This document shows positions 16,412 through 24,271 of a DNA stretch of 37,375 nucleotides, in pieces. Source of the DNA: Betaproteobacteria bacterium RIFCSPLOWO2_12_FULL_68_20 (GTDB lineage Bacteria; Pseudomonadota; Gammaproteobacteria; Burkholderiales; SG8-39); the NCBI GenBank assembly GCA_001770655.1, contig MERQ01000070.1:1-37375 (forward strand). Reading direction: 5' to 3'. Below the pieces are notes generated by a model. The model was not told the DNA's origin, did no database searches, and saw only the letters and a program-made list of their open reading frames with translations. Position numbers and translations under genes: made by a program. Positions within the stretch are counted from its first letter, which is position 1. The number at the start of each line of letters is the position of its first letter.

Positions 16412-17235
16412 TTCTTTTTCCTCTTGCTCGCTTTCGCGGGCAGCGGCGCGGGATTGGGCAGCTCCTCGACGTGCACGAAGATGCCGCCCTGGCAGGCCTC
16501 GGCCCGCGGATCGCCGGGCGTCTCGCGCGCGAGCACCCCGGCGGCGTAGGGTTCCGAGTCGTCCTGCGGCCGATAGCCGAGCCGGAGCGCGTTCGAGTTG
16601 TCGTACCAGCTGCGCCGGTTTCCCGAGACGCCGTACACGATCTCGAAGCGGATGTCCGGGTGCTCCAGGCCGATCCGCACCAGCTGCGCGAGGTCGCGCG
16701 GGCTGAGCCAGATCGAGAGTCGGCGCCTGTCGATCGGACGCTCGTTCACGTTGCCGAGGCGCATGCAGAACACCCGCATGCCGTATTTGTCGGCGTACAC
16801 GCTGCCGAGCATCTCGCCGAAGACCTTGGAGATGCCGTAGCGACCGTCGGGCCTGGGATAGACGCGGTGGTCGATCACCTGATCGCGCCGATAGAAGCCG
16901 GCGGCGTGGTTGGAGGTGGCGAAGAGCACGCGCTCGACGCCGTTCCTGCGCGCCGCCTCGAACACGTTGTAGCAGCCGACGATGTTGGCCGCGAGGATCG
17001 CCTCCCACGGCCCCTCCACCGAGTAGCCTCCCAGGTGCACGATCGCGTCCACGCCCTTGGTGATGCGCAGCGCATCTCTCATACTCGAGATGTCGGCCCG
17101 TGCGAAGGTCTCGCCCTTCGCGAGACCTTTCAGCGGCCTCAGGTCGGAGAGCCGCAGCCGATAGCTCCCGGCCAGCTCGCGGCGCAGGTGCGTGCCCACG
17201 TCGCCGGCGGCGCCGGTGATGAGGACGGTTTTCAT
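16408..17235 (-). CDS. udh: uronate dehydrogenase (NAD-dependent SDR)
   Basis: The protein has 275 residues. The Rossmann glycine motif is TGAAGDVG at 7-14, and the catalytic YxxxK is Y133-G-I-S-K137. Hallmarks shared with bacterial uronate dehydrogenases are AIVHLGG-S-EGPWE, the ATSNHAAGFYRRD block, ERPIDRRRLSIWLSPRDL and IVYGVSGNRRSWYDN. The enzyme oxidises D-galacturonate or D-glucuronate at C1 to the aldarolactone. The C-terminus is a lysine-rich tail (KASKRKKK) whose codons also provide the ribosome site for the next gene. It follows the FadR-type regulator by 4 bases and lies opposite a TRAP importer, so uronate uptake and oxidation appear to be encoded together. Confidence 0.82.
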   Translation of the reverse strand: MKTVLITGAAGDVGTHLRRELAGSYRLRLSDLRPLKGLAKGETFARADISSMRDALRITKGVDAIVHLGGYSVEGPWEAILAANIVGCYNVFEAARRNGVERVLFATSNHAAGFYRRDQVIDHRVYPRPDGRYGISKVFGEMLGSVYADKYGMRVFCMRLGNVNERPIDRRRLSIWLSPRDLAQLVRIGLEHPDIRFEIVYGVSGNRRSWYDNSNALRLGYRPQDDSEPYAAGVLARETPGDPRAEACQGGIFVHVEELPNPAPLPAKASKRKKK

Positions 17236-17239
17236 CGGA

Positions 17240-17974
17240 TTACGCGGCCGCGCGCCGCTCGGCGGCGAGGCGCCGGTAGCGCTCGAGCGAGCGCGTGAGG
17301 TGCCTGCGCATCGACTCGCGCGCCGCCTTCGGCTCGCGCTCGCTGATCGCCTGGTAGATGCGGCGGTGCTCCTCCTGGATCAGCGCGAGGTAGGCGTGCC
17401 GCCCGCCCATGCGCTCGGGAAGCCCGTGCACGCGGCGCCGCGGAATCAGGTGGCGCCCGATAAACTGAAGGAAGCGCGCGAACTCGACGTTTCCGGTCGC
17501 CTCGGCAATCGCCCGGTGGAAGCCCAGGTCTTCGTCCACCGCGCTGCCGCCGCGCGCCGCCGAGCGCTCGATCGCCTCCAGCGCCGCGCCGATCGCGCGC
17601 AACTGCGCGCGCGTCGCCCGCTCGGCGGCGAGGCCCGCGGACTCGATCTCCACTCCCAGCCGCAGCTCCATCACGTTGAGGATGTCCTCCAGCGACTCGA
17701 GCCGCTCCGGGTCGATACGGAACGGCGCGCGCTGCGCATCCGGCGACACGAACGCGCCCACCCCCTGGCGCGTCACCACCAGCCCCTCGGCGCGCAGCGC
17801 CGCCACGGCCTCGCGCACCACGGTGCGGCTGACGCGCGCGGCGCGCGAGAGCTCCTGTTCGGTCGGCAGTCGCGCCCCCGGCGCAAGCCGGCCGCGCCTG
17901 ATCTGCCCGGCGAGCTGCTCGATGAGCTCGCGGGTGAGCTTGCGGGGCGGGGCGAGGGGGCGAATGCGCACCAT
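17240..17974 (-). CDS. GntR-family regulator, FadR (FCD) subfamily
   Basis: The protein has 244 residues. The winged helix-turn-helix at about 13-75 carries GARLPTEQELSRAARVSRTVVREAVAAL in two parts: the P-x-E-x-x-L core and the VSR-x-VVREA recognition helix. A C-terminal FCD domain follows, with DEDLGFHRAIAEATGN and later histidines that usually bind a metal and the effector. FadR-type regulators with this layout commonly respond to uronates or aldarates (UxuR, ExuR and relatives). It heads the udh operon and is divergent from the TRAP genes, so it probably controls both. Confidence 0.9.
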   Translation of the reverse strand: MVRIRPLAPPRKLTRELIEQLAGQIRRGRLAPGARLPTEQELSRAARVSRTVVREAVAALRAEGLVVTRQGVGAFVSPDAQRAPFRIDPERLESLEDILNVMELRLGVEIESAGLAAERATRAQLRAIGAALEAIERSAARGGSAVDEDLGFHRAIAEATGNVEFARFLQFIGRHLIPRRRVHGLPERMGGRHAYLALIQEEHRRIYQAISEREPKAARESMRRHLTRSLERYRRLAAERRAAA

Positions 17975-17975
17975 C

Positions 17976-18007
17976 TTGCGGTGCGGGGAAACAGGGTTGT
18001 ATGATGA
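17976..18007 (+). promoter_or_regulatory. candidate promoter of the TRAP genes with overlapping GntR-type operator
   Basis: TTGCGG (17976-17981) and TATGAT (18000-18005) are spaced by 18 bases and would start transcription near 18012. The overlapping TTGTATGATGA (17997-18007) differs by one base from the TNGTNNNACNA consensus of FadR-subfamily operators, so the regulator encoded next door could block this promoter. A strong AGAGGAGGT ribosome site precedes ATG 18035. Confidence 0.4.
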
Positions 18008-18034
18008 CTGACGATTCTAACAGAGGAGGTTGCC

Positions 18035-19021
18035 ATGCTTGGCTATCGTTTCATCGGCGCCGCGCTTGCGGCCGCCAGTTTCGCCGCGCTGCCCTCGGCC
18101 GGCGTCGCGCAGCAGAAGATGGTGCTCAAGGCCACCGACGTGCACGCGCTCGGCTACCCGACCGTCGAGGCCGTCGTGCGCATGGGCGCCAAGCTCGAGA
18201 AGGCGACCAAGGGGCGCCTGTCGATCCAGATGTTCCCCGCCATGCAGCTCGGCGGCGAGAAGGAGATGATCGAGCAGGCGCAGGTCGGCGCGCTGCAGTT
18301 CGCGCGCGTCTCCTCCGGCCCCCTGGGACCGGTGGTGGACGAGGTGAACGTGTTCACCCTGCCGTTCATGTTCCGCGACGAGGCGCACATGCGGAAGGTC
18401 ATCGACGGGCCGATCGGCGCCGAGATACTCGCCAAGATCACCGCGCATCCGAGCGCGGGCCTGGTCGGCCTCGCCTGGATGGACGGCGGGACGCGCAGCG
18501 TCTATACGAAGAGGCCGATCAAGTCGCCCGCCGACCTGAAGGGCCTGAAAATCCGCATGATGGGCAACCCGATCTTCGTCGAAACCATGAACGCCATGGG
18601 CGGGACCGGAATGTCGATGGGCTTCCAGGAGCTCTACAACGCGCTCAAGACCGGCGTGGTGGACGGCGCCGAGAACAACCCCCCATCGCTGCTCACGCAG
18701 AACCATTACCAGGTCACCAAGTTCTACAGCCTCACCGGCCACCTCATCCTCCCCGAGATCCTGCTGTTCTCGAAGAAGACCTGGAGCGGGATGTCCAAGG
18801 CCGACCAGGACCTGATCCGGAAATACTCGCGCGAGGCGCAGTTCGAGCAGCGCAAGCTCTGGGACGCGTTCGTCGCCGATTCGAACGCCAAGCTCAAGGC
18901 CGCCGGCGTGCAGTTCGTCGAGGTGGACAAGAAGGTGTTCTACGACGCGACCAAGCCGGTGCGCGACAAGTACGGCGCCAAGTACGCCGCGCTCATGAAG
19001 CGCGTCGAGGCGACGAAGTAG
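18035..19021 (+). CDS. dctP: TRAP transporter substrate-binding protein
   Basis: The protein has 328 residues. A signal peptide ends near residue 25 (GVAQQ). The mature part has DctP-family features: QIGGEKEM-like QLGGEKEMIEQAQVGALQFARVS in two halves, the helix-capping LKGLKIRMMGNP with the substrate-carboxylate Arg174, and GFQELYNALKTGVVDGAENN. It binds an organic acid in the periplasm for the DctQM permease. Divergence from a uronate dehydrogenase operon makes a uronate or aldarate ligand likely, though this is inference. It is separated from dctQ by an intrinsic terminator. Confidence 0.93.
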   Translation: MLGYRFIGAALAAASFAALPSAGVAQQKMVLKATDVHALGYPTVEAVVRMGAKLEKATKGRLSIQMFPAMQLGGEKEMIEQAQVGALQFARVSSGPLGPVVDEVNVFTLPFMFRDEAHMRKVIDGPIGAEILAKITAHPSAGLVGLAWMDGGTRSVYTKRPIKSPADLKGLKIRMMGNPIFVETMNAMGGTGMSMGFQELYNALKTGVVDGAENNPPSLLTQNHYQVTKFYSLTGHLILPEILLFSKKTWSGMSKADQDLIRKYSREAQFEQRKLWDAFVADSNAKLKAAGVQFVEVDKKVFYDATKPVRDKYGAKYAALMKRVEATK

Positions 19022-19042
19022 CCGTCCCCGGCTCGTCGGAAC

Positions 19043-19068
19043 GGGCCGCCGCGGGCGGCCCTTTTTTT
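19043..19068 (+). terminator. intrinsic terminator/attenuator between dctP and dctQ
   Basis: A perfect 8-base GC stem, GGGCCGCC (19043-19050) and GGCGGCCC (19054-19061) with a GCG loop, is followed directly by seven Ts (19062-19068). This is a textbook rho-independent terminator. It sits inside an otherwise co-oriented transporter operon, 22 bases after dctP, so it probably lets abundant binding protein be made relative to the permease. Confidence 0.85.
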
Positions 19069-19071
19069 GCG

Positions 19072-19590
19072 ATGAGAGAACGATACCGGCAGGCGATGGA
19101 GCGCCTGTACCTCGCCTGCGTCGTCGTCTCGGGCGCGGCGCTGGTCGCGATGACGCTCGCCATTCCGTACGGCGTATTCATGCGCTACGTGATGGGCGAC
19201 CCGGCGGGCTGGCCCGAGCCGTTCGCGATCCTGATGATGGTGCTGTTCACCTTCGTCGGCGGGGCGGCGGTCTATCGCGCGAACCTGCACGTCGCGGTGA
19301 TGGCGCTCGTGGACGCGGTGAACGAACGCACGCGTGCCGCGATGCTCGCGACGGTGAACCTGTGCCTCGCCGGAGCGTCCCTGTTCATGCTCGTCTGGGG
19401 TACGCAGCTGGTGCGCACCACGTGGGACCAGAGCATCCCCGACTTCCCGGGACTGTCGGTCGGGCTCACCTACACGCCGATCCCGCTCGCCGGGCTGATG
19501 ACGCTGCTCTTCCTCGTCGAGCGCGTCTGGCTCGGCGATCCGCCGAGGAGCTCGCTGATGTACACCGACGAGCCTCGCGATTTGCAGTGA
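19072..19590 (+). CDS. dctQ: TRAP transporter small permease
   Basis: The protein has 172 residues and four transmembrane segments, with the DctQ-type pattern YGVFMRYVMGDPAGWPEP and FVGGAAVYRANLHVAV. The ATG at 19072 lies 3 bases after the terminator T-run and has no ribosome site; ATG 19096 (MERLYLACVV) is an equally plausible start that would leave more leader. It partners with the large permease encoded 186 bases downstream, past a palindromic element. Confidence 0.88.
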   Translation: MRERYRQAMERLYLACVVVSGAALVAMTLAIPYGVFMRYVMGDPAGWPEPFAILMMVLFTFVGGAAVYRANLHVAVMALVDAVNERTRAAMLATVNLCLAGASLFMLVWGTQLVRTTWDQSIPDFPGLSVGLTYTPIPLAGLMTLLFLVERVWLGDPPRSSLMYTDEPRDLQ

Positions 19591-19615
19591 TGCGATGTCG
19601 CCGCGGTTTTTATCC

Positions 19616-19748
19616 GATCTCGTGACTTCCGGGTGCCTTTTCCGGAAGTCACGAGACATTGAGGCGCTTCGCCATAGCGCAGGCATCCGCGCTTGCCGAC
19701 GCCCCAATGTCTCGCGACTTCGGCAAAAGCGGCCGAAGTCGCGAGATC
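19616..19748. repeat. 133-bp nested-palindrome element between dctQ and dctM
   Basis: There are two perfect 15-base-arm hairpins. The first is TCTCGTGACTTCCGG (19618-19632) with its complement at 19642-19656; the second is TCTCGCGACTTCGGC (19710-19724) with its complement at 19732-19746. The two arms differ at only three positions, so the outer ends (GATCTCG at 19616, CGAGATC ending at 19748) also act as terminal inverted repeats. A third pair, CGAGACATTG (19652-19661) and CAATGTCTCG (19705-19714), nests between them, and AGCGC/GCGCT (19676-19693) lies at the centre. It looks like a REP/BIME-like or MITE-like element inserted in the operon. No long open frame fits. Confidence 0.75.
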
Positions 19749-19776
19749 GTATGAAAGGCAATAGCGAAAAGGCCCG

Positions 19777-21060
19777 ATGAGCATCCTCATCCTCCTCGGC
19801 AGCCTGGCCCTCCTGTGCGCGCTCGGCGTGCCGGTCGCCTACGCGCTCGGGCTCGCGGCGATATTCGCGGCGCTGTGGGTGGACCTCCCGGTCGAAGCCG
19901 TCATGCTCAAGATCTCCGACGGCGCGGACGATTTTGCGCTGCTCGCGGTGCCCTTTTTCGTGCTCGCCGGCGCCATCATGGCCGAGGGCGGCATGGCGAC
20001 GAGGCTGGTGAACCTCGCCAAGGTGCTCGTCGGCTGGATGCGCGGCGGGCTCGCGCTCGTCAACGTCCTCGCTTCGACTTTTTTCGGCGCGATCAGCGGC
20101 TCCTCGATCGCCGACACCGCGGCGATCGGCTCGGTGATGATCCCGCAGATGGTGAAGAACGGCTACTCGAAGGTGTTCGCGACCAACGTCACCATCTGCG
20201 GCTCGGTGCAGGCGCTGCTCATCCCGCCTTCGCACAACGCGGTGATCTACTCGCTCGCCGCCGGGGGCACGATCTCGATCGCGAGCCTGTTTCTCGCCGG
20301 GGTGTTCCCCGGACTGATCTTCGGCGTGTCCCTCGTGGGACTCGTGCTCTGGACGGCGCGCAAGCGGGGCTTCGCCAGGGAGCGGCCGGTGTCGTTGCGC
20401 GAGTCGCTGGGAATCGCCGTCGACGCCCTGTGGGGCCTCGGCACGATGGCGATCATCATGGGAGGGATCCTGTCGGGCGTGTTCACCGCCACCGAGTCGG
20501 CCGCGGTGGCCTGCGTGTACGCCTTCCTCGTCACCATGTTCGTCTACCGCGACTACAAGTGGCGCGACCTTCCGCACCTCATGCACCGCACGGTGAAGAC
20601 GGTGGCGATGGTGATGATGCTGATCGGCTTCTCGGCCGCGTTCGCCTACATGATGGCGATCCTGCAGATCCCGGCGAAGGCGACGCAGTTCTTCCTCACG
20701 CTCACCGAGAACAAGTACGCGATGCTGCTGCTCATCAACGTGCTGCTGCTCGCGCTCGGCACTTTCCTCGACATGGCGCCCGGCATCCTCATCCTCACGC
20801 CGATCCTGCTGCCGGTGATCGTGAAGCTCGGTATCGACCCGGTGCACTTCGGCATGATTCTGCTCACCAACCTCGGCATCGGGCTCATCACGCCGCCCGT
20901 GGGCCCGACGCTCTTCGTGGGCTGCGCGATCGGCAAGGTGACGATGGAGCAGGTCTCCAAGGAGCTGTGGCCCTTCTACGGCGCGATGTGCTTCGCGCTG
21001 CTGCTGGTGACCTACGTCCCGGCGCTCTCGCTCTGGCTGCCGAGCCTGCTCGGGCCCTAG
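19777..21060 (+). CDS. dctM: TRAP transporter large permease
   Basis: The protein has 427 residues and about a dozen transmembrane helices. DctM hallmarks are PFFVLAGAIMAEGGMATRLV, the FFGAISGSSIADTAAIGSVMIP hairpin region (in two halves), a second TEN/FLDMAPGILILTPI repeat and GLITPPVGPTLFVG. It uses the sodium gradient to import the ligand delivered by DctP. The ribosome site is weak (AAAAGG). The stop TAG abuts the stop of the convergent Bug receptor gene with no base between (TAGCTA). Confidence 0.93.
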   Translation: MSILILLGSLALLCALGVPVAYALGLAAIFAALWVDLPVEAVMLKISDGADDFALLAVPFFVLAGAIMAEGGMATRLVNLAKVLVGWMRGGLALVNVLASTFFGAISGSSIADTAAIGSVMIPQMVKNGYSKVFATNVTICGSVQALLIPPSHNAVIYSLAAGGTISIASLFLAGVFPGLIFGVSLVGLVLWTARKRGFARERPVSLRESLGIAVDALWGLGTMAIIMGGILSGVFTATESAAVACVYAFLVTMFVYRDYKWRDLPHLMHRTVKTVAMVMMLIGFSAAFAYMMAILQIPAKATQFFLTLTENKYAMLLLINVLLLALGTFLDMAPGILILTPILLPVIVKLGIDPVHFGMILLTNLGIGLITPPVGPTLFVGCAIGKVTMEQVSKELWPFYGAMCFALLLVTYVPALSLWLPSLLGP

Positions 21061-22017
21061 CTACTGCGGCTTCACCCCCGCGGCAATCAGGACCTTCTGG
21101 TAGCGATCGTAGTCGCTCCGCATGTGCTGCTCGAACTCCTCGGCCGAGCCGCCGGCCACATCCAGGCCGGCGTTGGCGAAGCGCTGGCGCACCTCGGGAT
21201 CGGCGAGCACCGCGTTCAGCTCCTTGTTCAGCCGCTGCACGATCGCGCGCGGCGTCGCGCGCGGCGCCGTCAGGCCTTGCCAGGTGACGATGTCGAAATC
21301 CGGGATCGTGTCGACCAGCACCGGAAGGTCGCCGAACGGCCCGACGCCGCGCTTCGGCGCCGTCGTGGCGATCGCCTTCGCCCTGCCCGCCTTCACCTGG
21401 CCGAGCGCCGTGTTCGGAAGATCGAACAACAGGTGGATCTCGCCGGCGATCAGGGCATTCAGCGCCGGCGCGTTGCCCTTGTAGGGCACCATCAGCATCG
21501 GCGTCCTAACGAACGCGCGCAGCACCTCGCAGCTCACTTGCGGCAGGGCCCCGGCCACCCCGCAGCTCACCGCGTTCGGCTTCGACTTCGCCAGGGCGAT
21601 GACCTCTTCGACCGTGTTGGCGGGAAACGCCGGGTTGGCGAGCAGCACCAGCGACGCGGAGTTGAAGTGGATGACGGCCGCGAGCTCGGTGAACGGATCG
21701 GTGCTGCCCTTGAAGAAGAAGGGATTGGTCACGATCCCGGTGACGGTGAACAGCAGCGTGTAGCCGTCGGGCGCGGACTTCGCAACAAAGGCGTGGGCGA
21801 CATTGCCGCCCGCGCCGGGGCGGTTCTCGACCACGTTGGGCTGGCCGAGGCGCTCGCCGAGCTTCGCCGCCACCAGGCGCGCGGTGACGTCGGCAGGTCC
21901 CCCGGGCGGGAACGGCACGATCCAGCGGATCGGCTTCGAGGGCCAGTCCTGCGCCTGCGCGCCGCCCGCGAGCGCGATAGCAAGCGCCGCGAGAGTCCAA
22001 GCGATTCGTTTCGTCAT
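21061..22017 (-). CDS. Bug/TctC-family extracytoplasmic solute receptor
   Basis: The protein has 318 residues. A signal peptide ends at AQA/QDWPSKPIRWIVPFPPGG, the classic start of the Bug family. VVENRPGAGGNVAHAFVAKSAPDGYTLL and VPYKGNAPALNALIAGEI follow. Members bind carboxylates in the periplasm. No TctA or TctB permease is nearby, so this is one of the orphan receptors common in betaproteobacteria. A GGAGGAGGAG ribosome site precedes ATG 22017, which overlaps the stop of the dehydrogenase tail (22014-22017). Confidence 0.93.
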   Translation of the reverse strand: MTKRIAWTLAALAIALAGGAQAQDWPSKPIRWIVPFPPGGPADVTARLVAAKLGERLGQPNVVENRPGAGGNVAHAFVAKSAPDGYTLLFTVTGIVTNPFFFKGSTDPFTELAAVIHFNSASLVLLANPAFPANTVEEVIALAKSKPNAVSCGVAGALPQVSCEVLRAFVRTPMLMVPYKGNAPALNALIAGEIHLLFDLPNTALGQVKAGRAKAIATTAPKRGVGPFGDLPVLVDTIPDFDIVTWQGLTAPRATPRAIVQRLNKELNAVLADPEVRQRFANAGLDVAGGSAEEFEQHMRSDYDRYQKVLIAAGVKPQ

Positions 22018-23056
22018 GTCTCCTCCTCCGAAGTCCACGTTTTTCGCACTCGCAATCTTGCCGCGACGGCGGCGAGCTCCGCCAGCACGGCGCGCGGCAG
22101 CGCAATGCCTTCGCGGCTGCGCTTCTCGCCGGCGCGGCTCGCACGCTCCCCGGGCAGCATTATCTCGCCGCCGGGCGCGGCGGGCGGAAGCGCCTTGATC
22201 GCCCCCGCCATCTCTGCACCTCGCCTTTGAATTCCTCGAGGCCGCCGAAGCGCGCCACGTCAATCGCGATCAACATGCCGTTCTGCCTGTGAGGCCGGCT
22301 TTCCGCCTCGCCCGCGAGCCGCGGCGCGACGAGCGGATTCGCCGCGACCAGGCTCGCCAGGCATTCGATCATGAGCGAAAGGCCGGATCCCTTCGGTCCG
22401 CCGACCGGCAGCGGGATCTCGGCCCTTTGCGGATCGGTGGTCGGGTTGCCGTCGCGATCGAGCGCCGAGCCGGGCGGGAGCGTCTCGCCGGTCCTGCGCG
22501 CCTGGGCGAGCTTGCCGAAGGGCACCTGCGCGCTCGCCATGTCGAGGACGAGCGGCTCGCGGCCGCCCGGCACGGCGATCGAGATCGGCCCGGTCGCGAC
22601 GCCCGCCGCGCGCGCCCCGTGGTAGGCCATGTTGGGCGCCGAGGCCGAGACCGCGATCGCCGCCATGCCCTCGCGCGCCGCGGCCTGCGTGTAGTAGCCG
22701 AGCGCGGCGGTGTGCGTGGTGCCGCGCACGAGCGCGAGACCGATTCCGGCGTCCTTCGCCTTGCGCAGCGCGTGCGCGACGCCCTCCATCATCGCCACCG
22801 GGCCGGGCGCGCGGTCGGCGTCGATGAGCACGGAGGCCGCCGTCTCGGTCGCCACACGCATCCGCGGCCGCGGATTCATCTCGCCGGATTCGAGCCATGC
22901 GACGTAGCGCGGAATGCGCATCACGCCGTGGCTGCCCACGCCGCGCAGGTCGGCCCAGACGAGCACCTCGGCGACGAGCGCGGCGTGGCGCGCGGGCATT
23001 CCCGCGCGCGCGAACACTTCGGTCGCGAAGCGCCTGAGCTCCTCTGCGGCGATCAA
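22014..23056 (-). pseudogene. LDH2-family malate/lactate-type dehydrogenase, split by a one-base deletion
   Basis: The start is TTG 23056, overlapping the upstream hydrolase stop (TTGA). The first 281 codons match the LDH2/YlbC/AllD family: WADLRGVGSHGVMRIPRY with the catalytic-type His, LVRGTTHTAALGYYT, and LPVGGPKGSGLSLMIECLA. At 22211-22214 the frame slips. The original frame continues with unrelated Arg/Pro-rich codons to a stop at 22160. The frame entered at 22211 instead gives the conserved family tail: AGAIKALPPA, then IMLPGERASR, then REGIALP. That tail ends in ATGA overlap with the Bug gene. Restoring one base gives 347 residues, the normal family length. It is either a real recent pseudogene or a sequencing error. 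Confidence 0.85.
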
Positions 23057-23907
23057 GCCGGGATGTGCAGGCTGAGCCAGTTGCGCACCAGGTCGATGAC
23101 GAGCGGGTTGTCCTCGGCGAGCAGGAAGTGATCGACGCCCGCGACGAGGTGCAGGTCGGTCGGCTGGCCGGCGTGCAGGAAAAGCTCGATCGACTGCTCG
23201 GTCGGCGTCACCGAGTCGTCGGCGGGATGCAGCAGCAGCAGCGGCCGCGGCGCGATGCGGCCGACCACGTCGTTCGCCTTGAACGCGAGCATGCTCTCGA
23301 CCACCTCGAACGGGAACTCGAGATGCGAGTCCCTGGAGAGGTTGCCGCGCAGGTGCGGCGGGATCGGCACGATGTCGAAGCGCGGAACCATCATCGGTTC
23401 GCCGCGCGCGCGCCGGCGCCGGCCTTCCTCGATCATCGCGCTGAACCTCGCCCACGCCTCGGGCGAGGCGTGCTGCTTGCGGAACTTCTTTTCGCCGTCC
23501 CCCCAGCCGCCGCTCGAGACGCAGGCGGCGATGCGGGAATCGACGCCCGCGGCGTAGACCGCGACGGCGGCGCCGAAGCTGTGGCCGAGCACTCCGATGC
23601 GCTTCGCATCGATGTCGGGCCGCGAGGCGAGGTACGACACCGCGCTCTTCGCGTCCTCGACCTGCTCGAGGCAGATGACCCGCCCGCGCTCGCCCTCGCT
23701 CTCGCCGCAACCGCGCATGTCGAAGCGCAGCGCCGCGTACCCCATAGCGGCGAAGAGCTTCGCCGTCCCGGTCGCGGTCGAGCTGTCCTTGTTGCTGCCG
23801 AAGCCGTGCAGCACCATGAACGCCGCGCGCCGGCCGTTGCCCGCGGGCCGATGCAACACGCCCGCGAGCGTCAAGCCGTCCGACCGAAACGCGACGCGCT
23901 CTTCCAC
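23053..23907 (-). CDS. alpha/beta hydrolase (peptidase S9/dienelactone-hydrolase-like)
   Basis: The protein has 284 residues from GTG 23907 (VEERVAFRSDGLTLAG). An ATG farther upstream would run through the divergent antitoxin promoter and add residues unlike the family. Motifs in order: VLHGFGSNKDSS, RFDMRGCGESEG, GVLGHSFGAAVA (nucleophile Ser), HPADDSVTP (acid) and GVDHFLLAED (His), so the triad is complete. It has no signal peptide. It overlaps the dehydrogenase start by 4 bases and opens the three-gene minus-strand unit ending with the Bug receptor. Confidence 0.87.
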   Translation of the reverse strand: MEERVAFRSDGLTLAGVLHRPAGNGRRAAFMVLHGFGSNKDSSTATGTAKLFAAMGYAALRFDMRGCGESEGERGRVICLEQVEDAKSAVSYLASRPDIDAKRIGVLGHSFGAAVAVYAAGVDSRIAACVSSGGWGDGEKKFRKQHASPEAWARFSAMIEEGRRRRARGEPMMVPRFDIVPIPPHLRGNLSRDSHLEFPFEVVESMLAFKANDVVGRIAPRPLLLLHPADDSVTPTEQSIELFLHAGQPTDLHLVAGVDHFLLAEDNPLVIDLVRNWLSLHIPA

Positions 23908-23963
23908 GGCCGGTATCGTACAGAATGCTCCGAACGCCCGGGAACGGCCCGGTGGCGCACTGG

Positions 23964-23998
23964 CTGATACAATGAATACTTTGTCATACAACGTATGG
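23964..23998 (+). promoter_or_regulatory. AT-rich control region of the second toxin-antitoxin module
   Basis: A short AT-rich island stands out from the GC-rich surroundings just before the antitoxin start. It contains two ATACAA repeats 19 bases apart (23967-23972 and 23986-23991) and a TACAAT hexamer (23968-23973) that could be a -10. Repeats of this kind are typical RHH antitoxin operators. Exact promoter elements are uncertain. Confidence 0.4.
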
Positions 23999-24007
23999 AG
24001 AGCGACC

Positions 24008-24271
24008 ATGCCCGTGACCAGCGTACGGTTGTCGCCGGAAGTGGAGGAGAAGCTCGCCGTCGTCGCCGACCGGGCCCGCCGCACCAAGTCCTGGCTCATC
24101 AACGAAGCGGTGAAGGACTATCTCGAGCGGCTGGGCGAGGATGAGCGGCGCTGGGCCGAGACGGTCGAAGCGCTCGCTTCGGTCAAGGCGGGAAGGATCG
24201 TCGGCGGCGACGAGATGATGGAATGGATCGCATCGTGGGGTAAGAAGGCGGAGAAGAAGCCTCCGCGATGA
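24008..24271 (+). CDS. ribbon-helix-helix antitoxin
   Basis: The protein has 87 residues. TSVRLSPEVEEKLAVVADRARRT followed by SWLINEAVKDYLERL is a CopG/RelB-type ribbon-helix-helix domain: a strand with alternating residues, then two helices. The C-terminal part includes GGDEMMEWIASWG, a motif often seen in ParD-like antitoxins. The stop overlaps the toxin start as ATGA, giving coupled translation. Confidence 0.88.
   Translation: MPVTSVRLSPEVEEKLAVVADRARRTKSWLINEAVKDYLERLGEDERRWAETVEALASVKAGRIVGGDEMMEWIASWGKKAEKKPPR

Noticed and set aside
19595-19780. 61-codon open frame between dctQ and dctM
   Set aside because: It runs through the hairpin arms of the palindromic element and has no domain; it is an accident of the repeat.
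18940-20847. 635-codon antisense open frame opposite dctQ and dctM
   Set aside because: His/Arg/Glu-rich shadow that crosses the terminator and the palindromic element.
22160-23710. One long 516-codon gene covering the hydrolase end and the dehydrogenase
   Set aside because: The first third is antiphase to the real hydrolase; the true dehydrogenase begins at TTG 23056 with a TTGA overlap.
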